64,000 nucleotides of DNA from VXRN01 sp963664365 (GTDB lineage: Bacteria > Chloroflexota > Dehalococcoidia > Lucifugimonadales > UBA1123). The stretch covers positions 1,922,001 through 1,986,000 of the forward strand of contig OY761144.1 in the NCBI GenBank assembly GCA_963664365.1, read 5' to 3'. The translations under genes and the position numbers were made by a program. This document shows positions 63,770-64,000 of the stretch, piece after piece. The notes under the pieces were generated by a model, which saw only the letters and a program-made list of their open reading frames with translations, was not told the origin of the DNA and ran no database searches. Numbering within the stretch: position 1 is the stretch's first letter; each line of letters opens with the position of its first letter.

Positions 63770-64000
63770 TTGACCCAATTGGACGATCGAGACCGTCGCA
63801 TAGCCGCGCTGCGGGAGCGTCTGACCCGCTTGAGCGAGGCCAGTCTCAGCATCAACGACAGCCTCGACCCCGACGCGGTCTTGCAGAGGACCCTGGACAG
63901 CGCGCGGCGCATTACCGGCGCCCGCTACGGCGTCATGACCACGCTTGACGAGTCCGGCGCATTGAACGACTTCCTCGCCTCCGGAATGACCCCGGAAGAG
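63770..64000 (+). CDS. GAF-domain sensor protein, N-terminus only
   Basis: The frame runs off the right edge after 77 codons. The start is TTG at 63770, four bases after a near-perfect GGAGGTGA; a GTG at 63762 leads to a stop. The product has a short coiled lead (RRIAALRERLTRLSEASLSI), then NDSLDPDAVLQRTLDSARRI, TGARYGVMTTLDESG and ASGMTPEE, the start of a GAF domain as in many Chloroflexota histidine kinases and related regulators. The output domain is outside the window. Confidence 0.75.
   Translation, partial: MTQLDDRDRRIAALRERLTRLSEASLSINDSLDPDAVLQRTLDSARRITGARYGVMTTLDESGALNDFLASGMTPEE

Overview
The window is a high-GC bacterial segment, probably from an uncultivated Chloroflexota lineage (SAR202/Dehalococcoidia-like). 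This is inferred from family make-up, not from a marker gene. Supporting traits are a Pro/Thr-linker lipoprotein binding protein, a SUF operon with SufU-type scaffolds, a GAF-domain sensor of a type common in that phylum, and intergenic regions filled with short dispersed repeats. I saw no rRNA, tRNA or CRISPR array.

Layout. (1) 1-5971, minus strand: a consensus-like promoter near 5.95 kb precedes an internally duplicated unknown protein, a 31-residue ORF, coaE, a CbbQ/NorQ-type AAA+ ATPase, a NudL-like Nudix hydrolase and a NorD/CbbO-type protein cut by the window edge. Several junctions are ATGA overlaps. (2) 5.99-6.36 kb: a perfect 180-bp tandem duplication, then an IS1182-like transposase remnant. 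(3) 7.1-14.7 kb, plus strand: the SUF gene set sufB-sufC-[aspartic protease]-[aspartic protease]-sufD-sufU-rrf2-Rieske-sufS-sufU2. Two tandem retropepsin-like genes sit between sufC and sufD, and two copies of a dispersed palindrome sit in the gaps. (4) 14.7-23.3 kb: a mixed region with a peptide-type binding lipoprotein, a flippase-like membrane protein, a TatD-family hydrolase, a small conserved-looking gene with a truncated PIN-like partner, a 384-bp GIY-YIG cassette bounded by a 34-bp inverted repeat, a pentapeptide-repeat membrane protein, a restriction-modification remnant, a nucleoside hydrolase and an AAA_14/DUF4143 ATPase. (5) 23.3-28.7 kb, minus strand: a tightly packed cluster of squalene/phytoene synthase, 2-hydroxyacid dehydrogenase, FGGY kinase, class II aldolase, an unknown protein and an SDR epimerase. 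It looks like a sugar or sugar-acid pathway. (6) 28.7-29.4 kb: a frameshifted remnant resembling a phage-type primase end. (7) 29.4-63.3 kb, minus strand: one uninterrupted gene of about 11,280 codons. It has a signal peptide, seven GLUG/Calx-beta/FN3 composite modules, roughly fifty FN3 domains, Thr/Pro-rich linkers, a ZU5-like domain and a C-terminal membrane anchor. (8) 63.77 kb to the end: the start of a GAF-domain sensor.

How the genes fit together. The SUF genes form a complete Fe-S assembly set with a Cys-rich Rrf2 regulator and a Rieske protein. The giant protein looks like a surface-anchored adhesin or matrix protein assembled by repeated segmental duplication; it contains half FN3 domains and FN3 domains split by other modules. 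The small mobile remnants mark the region between the core-gene blocks as a site of gene turnover.
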